64,000 nt of DNA from UBA6059 sp965227155 (GTDB lineage: Bacteria; Bacteroidota; Bacteroidia; Cytophagales; Cyclobacteriaceae): positions 4,712,001-4,776,000 of the forward strand of contig OZ245731.1 of assembly GCA_965227155.1 (NCBI GenBank). Direction: 5' to 3'. Numbering within the stretch: position 1 is the stretch's first letter; each line of letters opens with the position of its first letter. A program made the translations under genes and the position numbers. Below are positions 32,712 through 41,534 of this stretch, in pieces. The notes under the pieces are model-generated. The model was given only the letters and a program-made list of their open reading frames with translations, made no database searches and had not been told where the DNA came from.

Positions 32712-33940
32712 TGGAAGCGATCATTCAATATATCTTTATCATACCCGGCTTATACCTACTTTTCTATAGTGCCTATTGGTTGTACTCAATAATAGCTGGT
32801 ATCAGCTTCAGAGCCCAAAAGCCTGTATTCAGCAATCAGACATTACCTGAAATACTGGTTGTATTGCCTGCATATAAACCCGGAAACATCTTCCTGGAAG
32901 TGCTTAAGCAATTAAATAGCGCTATTGAAGGCCAATCCATGAAAGTAATGGTGTTGCTTCAGGAAGCCAGACCGGAAATAGTAGAAGCAGTTAAAGGCTA
33001 TGAAAGCTTTTTTATTTACGAACAGTCTTTCAGCCATCATGAGGGAAATAGTTATCATCATGCGCTTCAATTCATAACCAAAAGTATTGGGGTTTTGAAG
33101 GAAAATGGTCTGATCAATCCATCTCATGTCATGATCCTGGATAAAGACAATTTGATTGATGGAAAATTCTTCAAATTGCTCAATACCAGTTTACTCCAAC
33201 GCTACGACATCATCCAATCCAGAAGAGTACCCCTTAATGCAGAAGGCCATATCGCATTTTTTGATAATGTAAGTGAGCAACTCAATGACATTATGTTTAG
33301 GGCCGCCAAAGCGCAGCACAAAAGCCTTATTGAGATCAGTGGTAGCGGCGCACTCATCCGAACCAGTCATTTTATTCATGGAATCGATAACCTTGACCCA
33401 AAAGCACCGGGCTATGACAAAAACTTTATGGTACAGATGCTTTGCAACGAAGATCAGATTACTTCGACCTATCTTCCTTTTTTGAAAGTTTATGAGGAAA
33501 AAACAACTGAGCAAACCGCTTATAATCCGCAACGGGTACGGTGGTTTGGAGAGCAATATTACAATGCGCTATACTCTGGCAAAGCGCTTTTGAGTGCAGC
33601 AATAGCCAAAAAATCATGGGCACCTCTTGATTACCTGATCAGTCTTTGGAGACCACCTCGTTCTGTACAGGTGATGTCTTTGCCCTTATTAGCATCAATT
33701 GAACTTATTTATTTTTTCATAACAAGATCCTGGATAGCAGGCTGGGCTGTTTTTACACCTTCTTTACTCATGACCGGCCTGTCTATCCTTGTTTTTCTTA
33801 TTCATATTGGTCAGCTGAAAAAGGGTTTGCAAAACCTATTGCACCTTCCTGCACTGGCCTGGTCCAATTTCTTTAATGCCATACAAAGTGTCAAGAAAGA
33901 AAACCATGGTAAATTCATCCACACCGAACACAAAATGTAA
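32711..33940 (+). CDS. Membrane glycosyltransferase, family 2-like
   Basis: A 409-residue protein with an N-terminal membrane helix (about 8-28), a GT-A catalytic domain (ILVVLPAYKPGNIF; acidic motif MILDKDNLIDG; RVRWFGEQYYNAL resembling the QxxRW segment) and two or three C-terminal helices (about 315-380). The layout resembles processive or membrane-linked family 2 enzymes that use nucleotide sugars at the cytoplasmic face. The sugar is unknown. Both ends overlap neighbours by one base (TAATG), so it is translated as part of the Wzz-Wzy assembly unit. Confidence 0.75.
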   Translation: MEAIIQYIFIIPGLYLLFYSAYWLYSIIAGISFRAQKPVFSNQTLPEILVVLPAYKPGNIFLEVLKQLNSAIEGQSMKVMVLLQEARPEIVEAVKGYESFFIYEQSFSHHEGNSYHHALQFITKSIGVLKENGLINPSHVMILDKDNLIDGKFFKLLNTSLLQRYDIIQSRRVPLNAEGHIAFFDNVSEQLNDIMFRAAKAQHKSLIEISGSGALIRTSHFIHGIDNLDPKAPGYDKNFMVQMLCNEDQITSTYLPFLKVYEEKTTEQTAYNPQRVRWFGEQYYNALYSGKALLSAAIAKKSWAPLDYLISLWRPPRSVQVMSLPLLASIELIYFFITRSWIAGWAVFTPSLLMTGLSILVFLIHIGQLKKGLQNLLHLPALAWSNFFNAIQSVKKENHGKFIHTEHKM

Positions 33941-35430
33941 TGAGACGCAACGAATCATTATATGACAACCATGGCTATGCCCAGCTTTTCTCCAAGTATG
34001 TATTTGGAGAGCGTATTCTAGGCAATTGGCAGCAGTGGTTACTATTTGGTGGGTTTACAGCAATGATAGTTGCGGGCACAATCAAAATGGGCTTATTATT
34101 TCCTGCGCTTTTGGTTATCATGGTCATCGGCGGGCCTATCCTTGTTTCCATACTTTGGAATACCCAATTGGGCATTTACCTGATGATGATCATGGCATTT
34201 ATGCTAAGTGTGATCAATAGGTTATTACCCAACATCCCTGCAGGTATAGGCATTGACCTAATGATCCTGATTATGGTGACCGGCATGCTATACCGATCTT
34301 ATAAGAAAAAGGATTGGAGCAGTTGGCAAAGTCCGGTGAGCATACCACTGGCGCTTTGGGGTGCCATGAATGTCATAGAACTGTTTAACCCAATAGCAGC
34401 TTCACGAGTTGCCTGGCTCTTTGTCATTAGACCTGCTTTAGGCTATATGATGCTCTTTTTCCTGACATATTCCATGTTGAAAAGTAAGAAGCAGGTACAA
34501 GGGCTTTTCTTCTTCTTTTTAGCCATGAATTTCTTCACTGCGCTGTGGGGCATCTATCAGTTTATGTTTGGTTATTTTGATTGGGAAATGGCTGAAATCA
34601 TCAGAAAGGATGCTGTGCACCTGGTTTTCAATCATGGCCGATGGAGGTCCTTTGGTTCCATAGGGTCACCTGCGCAGTTTGGCATGCTGATGGGCTTTGG
34701 TGGTTCTGTAAGCTTCATGCTGCTCACAGGCTACAAACGCTGGTATCATTTCCTGATATTTGGTACCATGGGTGTGCTTTTCATCGTGGCTATGCTTTAT
34801 TCCGGCACAAGAAGTGCGTTCATTATTCCGGGTATATTCTATTTCACCTGGGTGATCCTTTCCAAACAAAAAAGAATGTACGCTTCTATAGCAGTTGCTG
34901 TATTGGGCCTACTTGTGCTGGCTAATATTGAAACCAGCAACTACCAGATTCAGAGAGTGCAAAGTATATTCAATGCTACTGAAGATGCTTCCTACCAGGT
35001 AAGGGCCAGAAACAGGGCAATGATTGCCCCCTGGATACTAATGCACCCGATAGGTGGTGGCTTGGGTTCAACCGGTGTTTGGGGCATGCGCTTTAGCCCC
35101 CACACATTTCTCGCACATTTCCCACCCGATAGTGGGCTGGTACGTGTGGCCGTAGAACTTGGATGGGTCGGCTTGATCATTTTCCTTGGCGTTTACTTCA
35201 CCTCCATTATCAAAGGATTCAAACTGTATTGGAAAATGAAGGATCCACAGCTCAAAGCGATCCTGGCAAGCATACTCTGTGCTATTCCGGCATTTCTTAT
35301 GGTGGAATGGGGACAGGAAGTCGTTGGCGTCTATCCTATCAGTCTGCTTTTTTGGATGTTGCTGGCCATCATGTTTAAAAGCGGAGCTTTTGATCCAGCC
35401 ACTAAAACTGAAAACCAAAAAGCCTCATGA
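33940..35430 (+). CDS. O-antigen ligase/polymerase-like membrane protein (Wzy-like)
   Basis: A 496-residue protein with about ten to twelve membrane segments and the Wzy_C pattern: a large periplasmic loop containing SGTRSAF near residue 290, followed by HPIGGGLGSTG and PPDSGLVRVAVELGWVG. In a Wzx/Wzy pathway this protein joins repeat units on the periplasmic side. It is the only polymerase-like gene seen in the two polysaccharide blocks. A ligase role (transfer to a lipid or protein) is the alternative, as the two types share this fold. Its stop overlaps the next ATG by four bases. Confidence 0.8.
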   Translation: MRRNESLYDNHGYAQLFSKYVFGERILGNWQQWLLFGGFTAMIVAGTIKMGLLFPALLVIMVIGGPILVSILWNTQLGIYLMMIMAFMLSVINRLLPNIPAGIGIDLMILIMVTGMLYRSYKKKDWSSWQSPVSIPLALWGAMNVIELFNPIAASRVAWLFVIRPALGYMMLFFLTYSMLKSKKQVQGLFFFFLAMNFFTALWGIYQFMFGYFDWEMAEIIRKDAVHLVFNHGRWRSFGSIGSPAQFGMLMGFGGSVSFMLLTGYKRWYHFLIFGTMGVLFIVAMLYSGTRSAFIIPGIFYFTWVILSKQKRMYASIAVAVLGLLVLANIETSNYQIQRVQSIFNATEDASYQVRARNRAMIAPWILMHPIGGGLGSTGVWGMRFSPHTFLAHFPPDSGLVRVAVELGWVGLIIFLGVYFTSIIKGFKLYWKMKDPQLKAILASILCAIPAFLMVEWGQEVVGVYPISLLFWMLLAIMFKSGAFDPATKTENQKAS

Positions 35431-36485
35431 AAATCACCTTAACCTCCTGTCAAAATAAATACTGTGGTCTTGGTCAATATACTGACAACCTGGCCAGAGC
35501 CCTTGATACTATTGGAAATGAAGTATCGGTATACCGAAAGGACAACCAGGAAAAACCCCTTTTTCATGCTTACCCCTACAGGTCATTGAAAAAGCTTAGA
35601 CCATATATTGCACCCTATTTTTTGTCAAGAGCCATTAAGCCCCTACAAGCGGATGTGTGGCAGGCAGATTATGTGGATGCGGCGATGGGCTGTAAAATGG
35701 CAGGTAAGAACCAAAAGCTTTTTGTAACTATCCATGATGCCATTCCTTTCCGGTTTCGTGGTGATAAAATTGCATTTAAAGTCTACCAGTATCAATTGAA
35801 AAAGGCAGCTGCTGTAGCGCAGAAATTGATTGTGGTTTCTCATCATGCGAAAGAAGAAGTCCTCAAGTTTACTGATATTCCCGCCGATAAAATCGCAGTG
35901 GTATATAATGGCATTGATCACTCAAGGTTCAAACCGGGAAAAGAAGATACTAATAGAGAAGTCTTTACCATCAAATATTTGGGAGGGCTGGGTGCACCTC
36001 ATAAAAATGCCAAAGCATTACTGGAAACAGCGCTATTGCTGAAACAGAAAGGACTGAAATTCAAAATGATCATCGGTGGTATGATATCAGCAGAACATCC
36101 GCTGGTTCTATTCAAAAAGCAACACAAGCTGGATGAGGTAGAATTCAAGGGTTTTGTATCTGAGGAAGAGCTTCCTGGCTTTTACAGCGATGCAGATTTG
36201 TTCTTTTACCCAAGTCTGATCGAAGGTTTTGGCTTCCCTCCTCTGGAGGCCATGGCTAGCGGCACACCTGCACTTGTTTCAGATATTCCTGTACTGAGAG
36301 AAACCCTTTCTGATGCTGCCTACTTTTCAGAACCAAACACCACGGCATATGCTGCTCAGATTGAAAATATCATGAATGATGGCACACATCGCAATGCCAT
36401 GCAACAAAAAGGTATCACGCAAGCTCAACAATACACCTGGGCTCAAGCTGCAAAAGAAATGATGGCACTATACCAATCTGCCTAA
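35427..36485 (+). CDS. Glycosyltransferase family 4
   Basis: A 352-residue GT-B enzyme. The N-terminal half has the short glycine-rich CGLGQYTDNLARAL pattern; the C-terminal half has the nucleotide-sugar binding signature EGFGFPPLEAMASGTPAL (about 272-289) and an earlier KYLGGLGAPHKNAK. It adds one sugar to the lipid-linked repeat unit with retention of configuration. The donor is unknown. It overlaps the polymerase gene by four bases and shows a similar N-terminal pattern to the enzyme at 42457-43539, a likely distant paralogue. Confidence 0.85.
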   Translation: MKITLTSCQNKYCGLGQYTDNLARALDTIGNEVSVYRKDNQEKPLFHAYPYRSLKKLRPYIAPYFLSRAIKPLQADVWQADYVDAAMGCKMAGKNQKLFVTIHDAIPFRFRGDKIAFKVYQYQLKKAAAVAQKLIVVSHHAKEEVLKFTDIPADKIAVVYNGIDHSRFKPGKEDTNREVFTIKYLGGLGAPHKNAKALLETALLLKQKGLKFKMIIGGMISAEHPLVLFKKQHKLDEVEFKGFVSEEELPGFYSDADLFFYPSLIEGFGFPPLEAMASGTPALVSDIPVLRETLSDAAYFSEPNTTAYAAQIENIMNDGTHRNAMQQKGITQAQQYTWAQAAKEMMALYQSA

Positions 36486-36627
36486 ACAAGAAAGCCAGGA
36501 ACCTACTGAAAAATCAGCGCATAAAATTGTCATCTCAAAAGGGTTACCAAAAAACTTCAAAAGCCTTCCGGTTATCGAAATAATCCCATTAAGGCAGTAT
36601 GATGGCCTACCTTAGATCATAGAAATT

Positions 36628-37929
36628 ATGATCACAACTAAAAAAATAGCATGGTCTCTGGCAGGAAATTTCGCAGAGATCGCCATCGGATTTGGCACTG
36701 TAATTCTGGTTACTGGTTTCTATCCCGAAACTGAAGCCGGACAATGGTTTGTATTTGTTAGCTTTTTCTCACTGATCGCCAATATCCGCGAAGGACTGAT
36801 TCAAAACGGACTCGTCAGGTTCACCGTTGGCCAATCTCATGAAAAGCAAATGGCACTTTATAAAGCCAATGCCCTGCTCAATGGGGCTTTCGACATTACT
36901 ATTAGCGGCATTGCTACATTACTTTTCATGCATTTTGATTGGTATGGTTTGGCCAGATTTTTTGTACTCTTCCCTATTTACAGCATCACTTACAGTATGT
37001 ACCGATGGATATTTTTTGTACATAGAAGTCGTACAGAAGTAGAAAAATCAACTTTAATGAATGTGGCCTTCTTTATTGGCTTATCCAGTGGTGCTGGCTT
37101 AGTCATGTACTATCAATGGCCACTACAGTACCTGGTGTTGGTACTTGCTTTTGCATCATTTGTTGGCTTGATCGCAGGTATAAGTTCTCTACCAATGAGG
37201 GAGATCATTCAATCAAAGCCCAATTTCAAGATGTTTATTGAATTCATCCAATTTGGTAAACATGGGATATTAAGAGAGCTCACAGGCACAATTTCTACCC
37301 GCATCAGTATTTTTCTCACTGCAGGTTTATTAAGCTACACTGATACTGCTTATTTGGGTGTGGCACAGCGATATGTCACTTTGCTTTTGCTCCCGAATAA
37401 TGCCTTCCAGGCCCTACTCTATCCTACTATTGTAAAAACCACCCTTACAGGCCGAAAAGCAGACATAGTAGATATGTTTAAAAAGCAAACCAGCAAGCTA
37501 TTAAGTGGCATGCTTATGCTCTGCCTGTTATTGATATTGGTTTCCCCACTGATCATCATGACATTGCATGGCAAGCAATACTTACCATCAATATTCTTAC
37601 TGGCTGTATCAGCCATGACCATTGCTGTATTTACTCCTTTTGGCGGTGCTTTTGGCAGCCTTGCTAATGCACTGCACAAGCCAAGACTGAACTCTTTAAT
37701 CGTGATGGTCAATAGTGTTATCAACATAGCATTATCCTATTTCCTAATCACTACAATAGGGCTATATGGCGCTGTATTAGCTCCATTGATCACCGAGATT
37801 TTTGGCTTCTTTTGGGCCCAGCATCTCATGGTCAAAATGACCGGGCTCCGGTATAGCCAGATATTTCAAAGCATCCCTGACCATTACAGACAGGGTTATC
37901 TTAAACTAAAAAATTACCTAATCGCATGA
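36628..37929 (+). CDS. Wzx-like oligosaccharide flippase
   Basis: A 433-residue membrane protein with about twelve hydrophobic segments and no catalytic motif, in the MATE/polysaccharide-flippase (MOP) superfamily. It opens with KKIAWSLAGNFAEIAIGFGT and has FGKHGILRELTGTISTRISIFL in the middle, as in lipid-linked repeat-unit flippases. It should move the undecaprenyl-linked repeat across the inner membrane to the polymerase encoded at 33940-35430. A 142-base gap precedes it, and it overlaps the following glycosyltransferase by four bases. Confidence 0.85.
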   Translation: MITTKKIAWSLAGNFAEIAIGFGTVILVTGFYPETEAGQWFVFVSFFSLIANIREGLIQNGLVRFTVGQSHEKQMALYKANALLNGAFDITISGIATLLFMHFDWYGLARFFVLFPIYSITYSMYRWIFFVHRSRTEVEKSTLMNVAFFIGLSSGAGLVMYYQWPLQYLVLVLAFASFVGLIAGISSLPMREIIQSKPNFKMFIEFIQFGKHGILRELTGTISTRISIFLTAGLLSYTDTAYLGVAQRYVTLLLLPNNAFQALLYPTIVKTTLTGRKADIVDMFKKQTSKLLSGMLMLCLLLILVSPLIIMTLHGKQYLPSIFLLAVSAMTIAVFTPFGGAFGSLANALHKPRLNSLIVMVNSVINIALSYFLITTIGLYGAVLAPLITEIFGFFWAQHLMVKMTGLRYSQIFQSIPDHYRQGYLKLKNYLIA

Positions 37930-38843
37930 CAACTCATAAACCTCTAATTTCAGTGGTCATTGCCACCTACAATCGGGTGGATTTGCTGAAGCACCAGCTT
38001 CATCAGTTATTGACCCAAAGTTTTGATCTTTCAGCATACGAAATCATTGTGATCAATGATGGCTCTACCGACAGCACTGCTGTTTACATGAACAATATGG
38101 TGAAGAATTTTCCGAATATTCACTATATGGAAACCCAAAACGGTGGTCCTGCGAAAGCCAGAAACAAAGGCGTAGCTATGGCCAAAGGTCAGATTATAGC
38201 ATTTACCGATGATGATTGCCTGGCAGACTACCACTGGCTGGAAAATATATGGCAGCATTTTCAGGATGAAGAACTAATAGCCATCCAGGGCAAGACCATC
38301 ACCAACAAAAATGCAGTTACCCCACTCACCCATCAGGTAATCAATGAGTATGGCGACACCAGCATACCCACTTGCAATGCAGCTTACAGAAAAGCTACGT
38401 TTGAAAGTCTTGGGGGATTTGATGAGGGCTTTCCTTTTCAAAATGAAGATGCTGACCTAGCCTGGCGGGCTAGAGAATCAGGCAAGGTAATTTTTGCTGA
38501 GGACGTATTGATATTACACCCGCCCAGAACTGACAGCTTTCGACGCAATATGCGGAAAATGAAAAATTACATCAGCGAATTTATGCTTTACTATAAGAAT
38601 CCAGCATTGTATAAAAAATACAGATACGCCAACCCATGGGTTACTATCTACTGGCGAATCATGGTAAAGGCACAGGGTTTTCATTTTACCCGTCGGATTA
38701 AATTTTACAAAAAACCACTGCTTATGATTCAGGGGTTTGCATTATCACTGTATTGGTGGTTGGATCTAATTGTGAAATTCCCTGAATTTTTAAAGGCAAA
38801 TAATTTTTATCGAACACAATATAAAAGCCATAATAGAGTTTAG
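37926..38843 (+). CDS. Glycosyltransferase family 2
   Basis: A 305-residue GT-A enzyme with SVVIATYNRVDLLKHQL at the start, VINDGSTDST, the metal-binding AFTDDDCLAD (DDD near residue 97) and the catalytic NEDADLAWRARESG. It has no membrane helix in the first half; a hydrophobic stretch near 270-290 (IQGFALSLYWWLDLIV) may attach it to the membrane. It is the last gene of the plus-strand polysaccharide cluster, overlapping the flippase gene by four bases and followed by a terminator. Confidence 0.88.
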   Translation: MTTHKPLISVVIATYNRVDLLKHQLHQLLTQSFDLSAYEIIVINDGSTDSTAVYMNNMVKNFPNIHYMETQNGGPAKARNKGVAMAKGQIIAFTDDDCLADYHWLENIWQHFQDEELIAIQGKTITNKNAVTPLTHQVINEYGDTSIPTCNAAYRKATFESLGGFDEGFPFQNEDADLAWRARESGKVIFAEDVLILHPPRTDSFRRNMRKMKNYISEFMLYYKNPALYKKYRYANPWVTIYWRIMVKAQGFHFTRRIKFYKKPLLMIQGFALSLYWWLDLIVKFPEFLKANNFYRTQYKSHNRV

Positions 38844-38867
38844 TTCATAGATAGGTTAGGTAGTGAT

Positions 38868-38905
38868 AAGGGTTAAGTCATTTGGCTTAGCCCTTTTTCT
38901 TTTTT
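38868..38905 (+). terminator. Terminator at the end of the plus-strand polysaccharide cluster
   Basis: AAGGGTTAAGTC pairs with GGCTTAGCCCTT (two G-U type positions) around ATTT, followed by a T-rich tail, 24 bases after the stop codon. Confidence 0.8.
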
Positions 38906-38949
38906 CGAACACTCTTTCGATCTATTTGTCCTCCAAGCAGTAGGGCGTA

Positions 38950-39035
38950 AATGCTATTAAGCTAAGTAGTTTTTTAGCTTACCTCTCCATACCCTCTCAA
39001 TGAGAGGGACAATTTGCGCTTAGCTCAATAGCATT
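38950..39035. repeat. Nested inverted-repeat element, copy 2
   Basis: Outer arms AATGCTATTAAGCTAAG (38950-38966) and CTTAGCTCAATAGCATT (39019-39035) are near-perfect reverse complements. An inner hairpin CCCTCTCA-A-TGAGAGGG lies at 38992-39008. The outer arms and the following TTTTT tract resemble those of the element at 14712-14901, so both belong to one family with different inner sequences. It lies between the polysaccharide cluster and the BLUF gene. Confidence 0.65.
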
Positions 39036-39229
39036 GATTGGGGTTCAGCAGGCTACTTTCCTACTATCCAAACCACACATTATCTACATCTTCTTTAGTG
39101 TTGTATAGGCCCGTCCCACATTCCATAAACTTCAATCAAATATCAATTAACCCAGCATTTCACCAATAAATTAGGGTTTCCCTTATAAGATTAGTGCTGC
39201 CTCTACACCTTTTTTGCAATAAAAAGGAA
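39036..39229. other. Intergenic region with a possible gene remnant
   Basis: No intact gene. On the minus strand 39126-39064 reads MECGTGLYNTKEDVDNVWFG then stop; the YNTKEDVD part resembles the end of class V aminotransferases (cysteine-desulfurase type). It is only 20 codons and may be a decayed tail or chance. The promoter of the BLUF gene must also lie here. Confidence 0.25.
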
Positions 39230-39655
39230 ATGGAATTGTACTGCCTGGTTTATGTAAGTAAAAGAGCTGAAGATTGCACTGATGATGACATACAAAAGAT
39301 TTTAACATCTTGTGAAAAGAATAACCCTAAAAAATCCATTACGGGTATTCTCATGCACTCAGGCAGTCGCTTCATTCAATATATAGAAGGCGATAAAAAT
39401 GAAGTGAGCCAATTGTTTGACAGAATAAAAGAAGATAACCGGCACCAGGATGTGAAAATCATGCACTTTGAACGCATATCAGAACGATTATTCCCCTCAT
39501 GGAATATGGGTTACAAGGATGTGAATACCGAATTACTTGAATTCAATACTAAAATAAGCGGTAAAGACCTGGCCAAATTTGAGGGATTGATCCAGGGCAA
39601 TAACAGTTATGATAATGAAGGGCTTAGATTGCTCCAGCTATTTTTCGAGAGTTAA
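39230..39655 (+). CDS. BLUF-domain blue-light photoreceptor
   Basis: A 141-residue protein, started at 39230 because AAAGGAA stands just upstream and the fold begins there. It is a BLUF domain (residues 1-95) that binds FAD: the key residues are all present, Tyr8 (LVYVSKRA), Asn32 (NNPKKSITG), Gln50 (FIQYIEG), Trp91 and Met93 (PSWNMGY). A 45-residue C-terminal extension has no known output domain, so it should signal by protein contact. Flanked by two convergent polysaccharide blocks and near the H-NOX system, it may tie light to polymer production; that link is an inference from position. Confidence 0.92.
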   Translation: MELYCLVYVSKRAEDCTDDDIQKILTSCEKNNPKKSITGILMHSGSRFIQYIEGDKNEVSQLFDRIKEDNRHQDVKIMHFERISERLFPSWNMGYKDVNTELLEFNTKISGKDLAKFEGLIQGNNSYDNEGLRLLQLFFES

Positions 39656-39700
39656 ACCAGCTTGGTAGAGTAGCTCTTGAACTCTACAAAGCTATGTTGC

Positions 39701-40339
39701 CTATTGTGAAGCATGTGATGGCCTCACCCATTTCTTCTGATCAAAATCCCATACTCGGACTACCCTGGCGGGATTGCCAACCGCCACACTGTATGGAGGT
39801 ATATCTGTCATCACTACTGAATTAGCCCCCACTCTGCTGTATTTGCCAATGGTAAGTGGTTCTCCATTTTTCTTGCCCATAATGACGGTACCCGTACCAA
39901 TGAAAGCATCTTCTTCAAGAATAACCGGGGCTTTGGTAACCGGTGTGAAATGATGCGGCATATCAGGATCTATCCCATGATGCATGCCAAGAATACGCAC
40001 ATATTGGGATAAGCCCACGTGTTTATGCATATGTACCGGGCCAATAATGACACAGCCTACTCCGGTATGCACTTCATCTTCTAAGATCACATCGCCCATA
40101 CCATTATTGACAAGTACATTCATTTCTATTCTTGAATATTTACCCAACCGAAAAGCATTGAATGGAACAAGGTCTAAGCGCGACTTCCAACTTATACCTC
40201 GCTTGAAGTATTTTGGAAATATCGTAACCAACCACACATACCATCTCACTCGCGCATTATGTGGCTTGCGCCTAAACAAAAGCTTTAGCAGTAATGACTT
40301 GAGCTTAGGATTGGACTTGATTTTCTCTTTGATACCCAT
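39701..40339 (-). CDS. Hexapeptide-repeat acyltransferase
   Basis: A 212-residue left-handed beta-helix protein of the CatB/WcaF/maltose-acetyltransferase type. Hexapeptide repeats run from about residue 75 (VILEDEVHTGVGCVIIGPV) to 190 (IGKYSRVGANSVVMTDIPPYSVAVGNPARVVR), and a probable catalytic histidine sits in LGMHHGIDPDMPHH. The N-terminal 60 residues are basic and lack the repeat. It most likely O-acetylates a sugar of the polymer. It is the last gene of the six-gene minus-strand block; its start lies 35 bases inside the preceding glycosyltransferase gene. Confidence 0.85.
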   Translation of the reverse strand: MGIKEKIKSNPKLKSLLLKLLFRRKPHNARVRWYVWLVTIFPKYFKRGISWKSRLDLVPFNAFRLGKYSRIEMNVLVNNGMGDVILEDEVHTGVGCVIIGPVHMHKHVGLSQYVRILGMHHGIDPDMPHHFTPVTKAPVILEEDAFIGTGTVIMGKKNGEPLTIGKYSRVGANSVVMTDIPPYSVAVGNPARVVRVWDFDQKKWVRPSHASQ

Positions 40340-41534
40340 ATGCCAAATTAAAAATTTCTATTAGCTGAACTGAGCGTGAAGACCAGTCATTAGCACTGGC
40401 CACAGCCATTCTCTTTGATACTAAATCCTGCTGATCAATTTGCGATAAGCAATTATGAATGGATTGCTCAAACGAACCCTGATCATGACTGACTTCCAAG
40501 ACAATTTTAAGCTCGTCTGTCACATCAGTATTAAAATCTGTTACAACCACAGGCTTGCCGCTACCCAGGTATTCAAATAATTTAAGGGGGTAAATCTGCG
40601 CACTCACCTGATCTTTGATAAAAGGAATAATCAACACATCCAGCGCTTTCATAGCCCTGGGTAAATCCTGGTGCTCTATTGCCGGAATTAAATGCAAATT
40701 GGGCAATTGCAAAAATGTATCAGGTATAAAGGATAGATCCGACGGACCCACCATGACCAATTGCCAATCGGTATGCTTTCTGAATGTGGATTCCAGCAAG
40801 CTGTAATTAATTCGCCGCTCTATATTTCCAATGTATCCAATTTTGACGCCCTTGATACGGTTTATCGACTCCAAAGGTCTAAGAGACTCTTCTGCAGCTT
40901 TTGACGAAAGTTGGTAGTTGGCTGCATTCGGAACAAGATATGACCTTGAGTTGTAGGCCTTCATCTTTTGCTGCAAATACGGAGAAGTAGAGATCACAAG
41001 ATCAGCCTGTGTAGCTGCCTGCTTCTCTAGCTTTAATCCATGCCGGGCACTGTAAGCTTTCACTATTGGGTCTATACAATGGTACACCTCAAGGCATTTA
41101 ATCTGTAGTAGCTTGGGGAGGTCTGGAAAATAAAAATCATGGGAATTAATGAAGATGGCTTCATTGATCCCCTCAGCTTGTAGCCACTTGTTAAGTTTAC
41201 CGGCTACCCACCGTTGATTCCATTGGCTGAAAACATTGTAGAAATTGCCGGGTGGCAAGCCATTGATTGGTAGTGTCAAAGGTGCGTAAATAACTTTCAG
41301 GTCTTCATGCTCGGTTTGTTCTACCAATAGCTGTTTACCAAAAGTTGAGGCCCACCTTTTACTGGCACGGCCATCCTTTCTCATTTTCCAGTAGTCAATC
41401 AGGGTATATGGATGGCTAATGTACCATACTCTGTATTGTTTGCTTAAAGAAACTGCCAGTTGCCAGGGCGTAGACGTAAAGGCATCATCATGCTTAGGCA
41501 ATGCAAAAATGATGATGTCTCCGGGTACTTTCAT
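40305..41534 (-). CDS. Glycosyltransferase (GT-B fold, family 4/1-like)
   Basis: A 409-residue GT-B enzyme. The N-terminal half has GDIIIFALPKHDDAF and the central YHCIDPIVKAYSARHGLKLEK; the C-terminal half has GVKIGYIGNIERRINYSLLE and the donor-binding KLFEYLGSGKPVVVTD near 330-345. It adds a sugar to a lipid-linked intermediate; donor and acceptor are unknown. It overlaps the GT2 gene upstream by four bases (ATGA) and the acyltransferase gene downstream by 35 bases. Confidence 0.85.
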   Translation of the reverse strand: MKVPGDIIIFALPKHDDAFTSTPWQLAVSLSKQYRVWYISHPYTLIDYWKMRKDGRASKRWASTFGKQLLVEQTEHEDLKVIYAPLTLPINGLPPGNFYNVFSQWNQRWVAGKLNKWLQAEGINEAIFINSHDFYFPDLPKLLQIKCLEVYHCIDPIVKAYSARHGLKLEKQAATQADLVISTSPYLQQKMKAYNSRSYLVPNAANYQLSSKAAEESLRPLESINRIKGVKIGYIGNIERRINYSLLESTFRKHTDWQLVMVGPSDLSFIPDTFLQLPNLHLIPAIEHQDLPRAMKALDVLIIPFIKDQVSAQIYPLKLFEYLGSGKPVVVTDFNTDVTDELKIVLEVSHDQGSFEQSIHNCLSQIDQQDLVSKRMAVASANDWSSRSVQLIEIFNLAYGYQRENQVQS

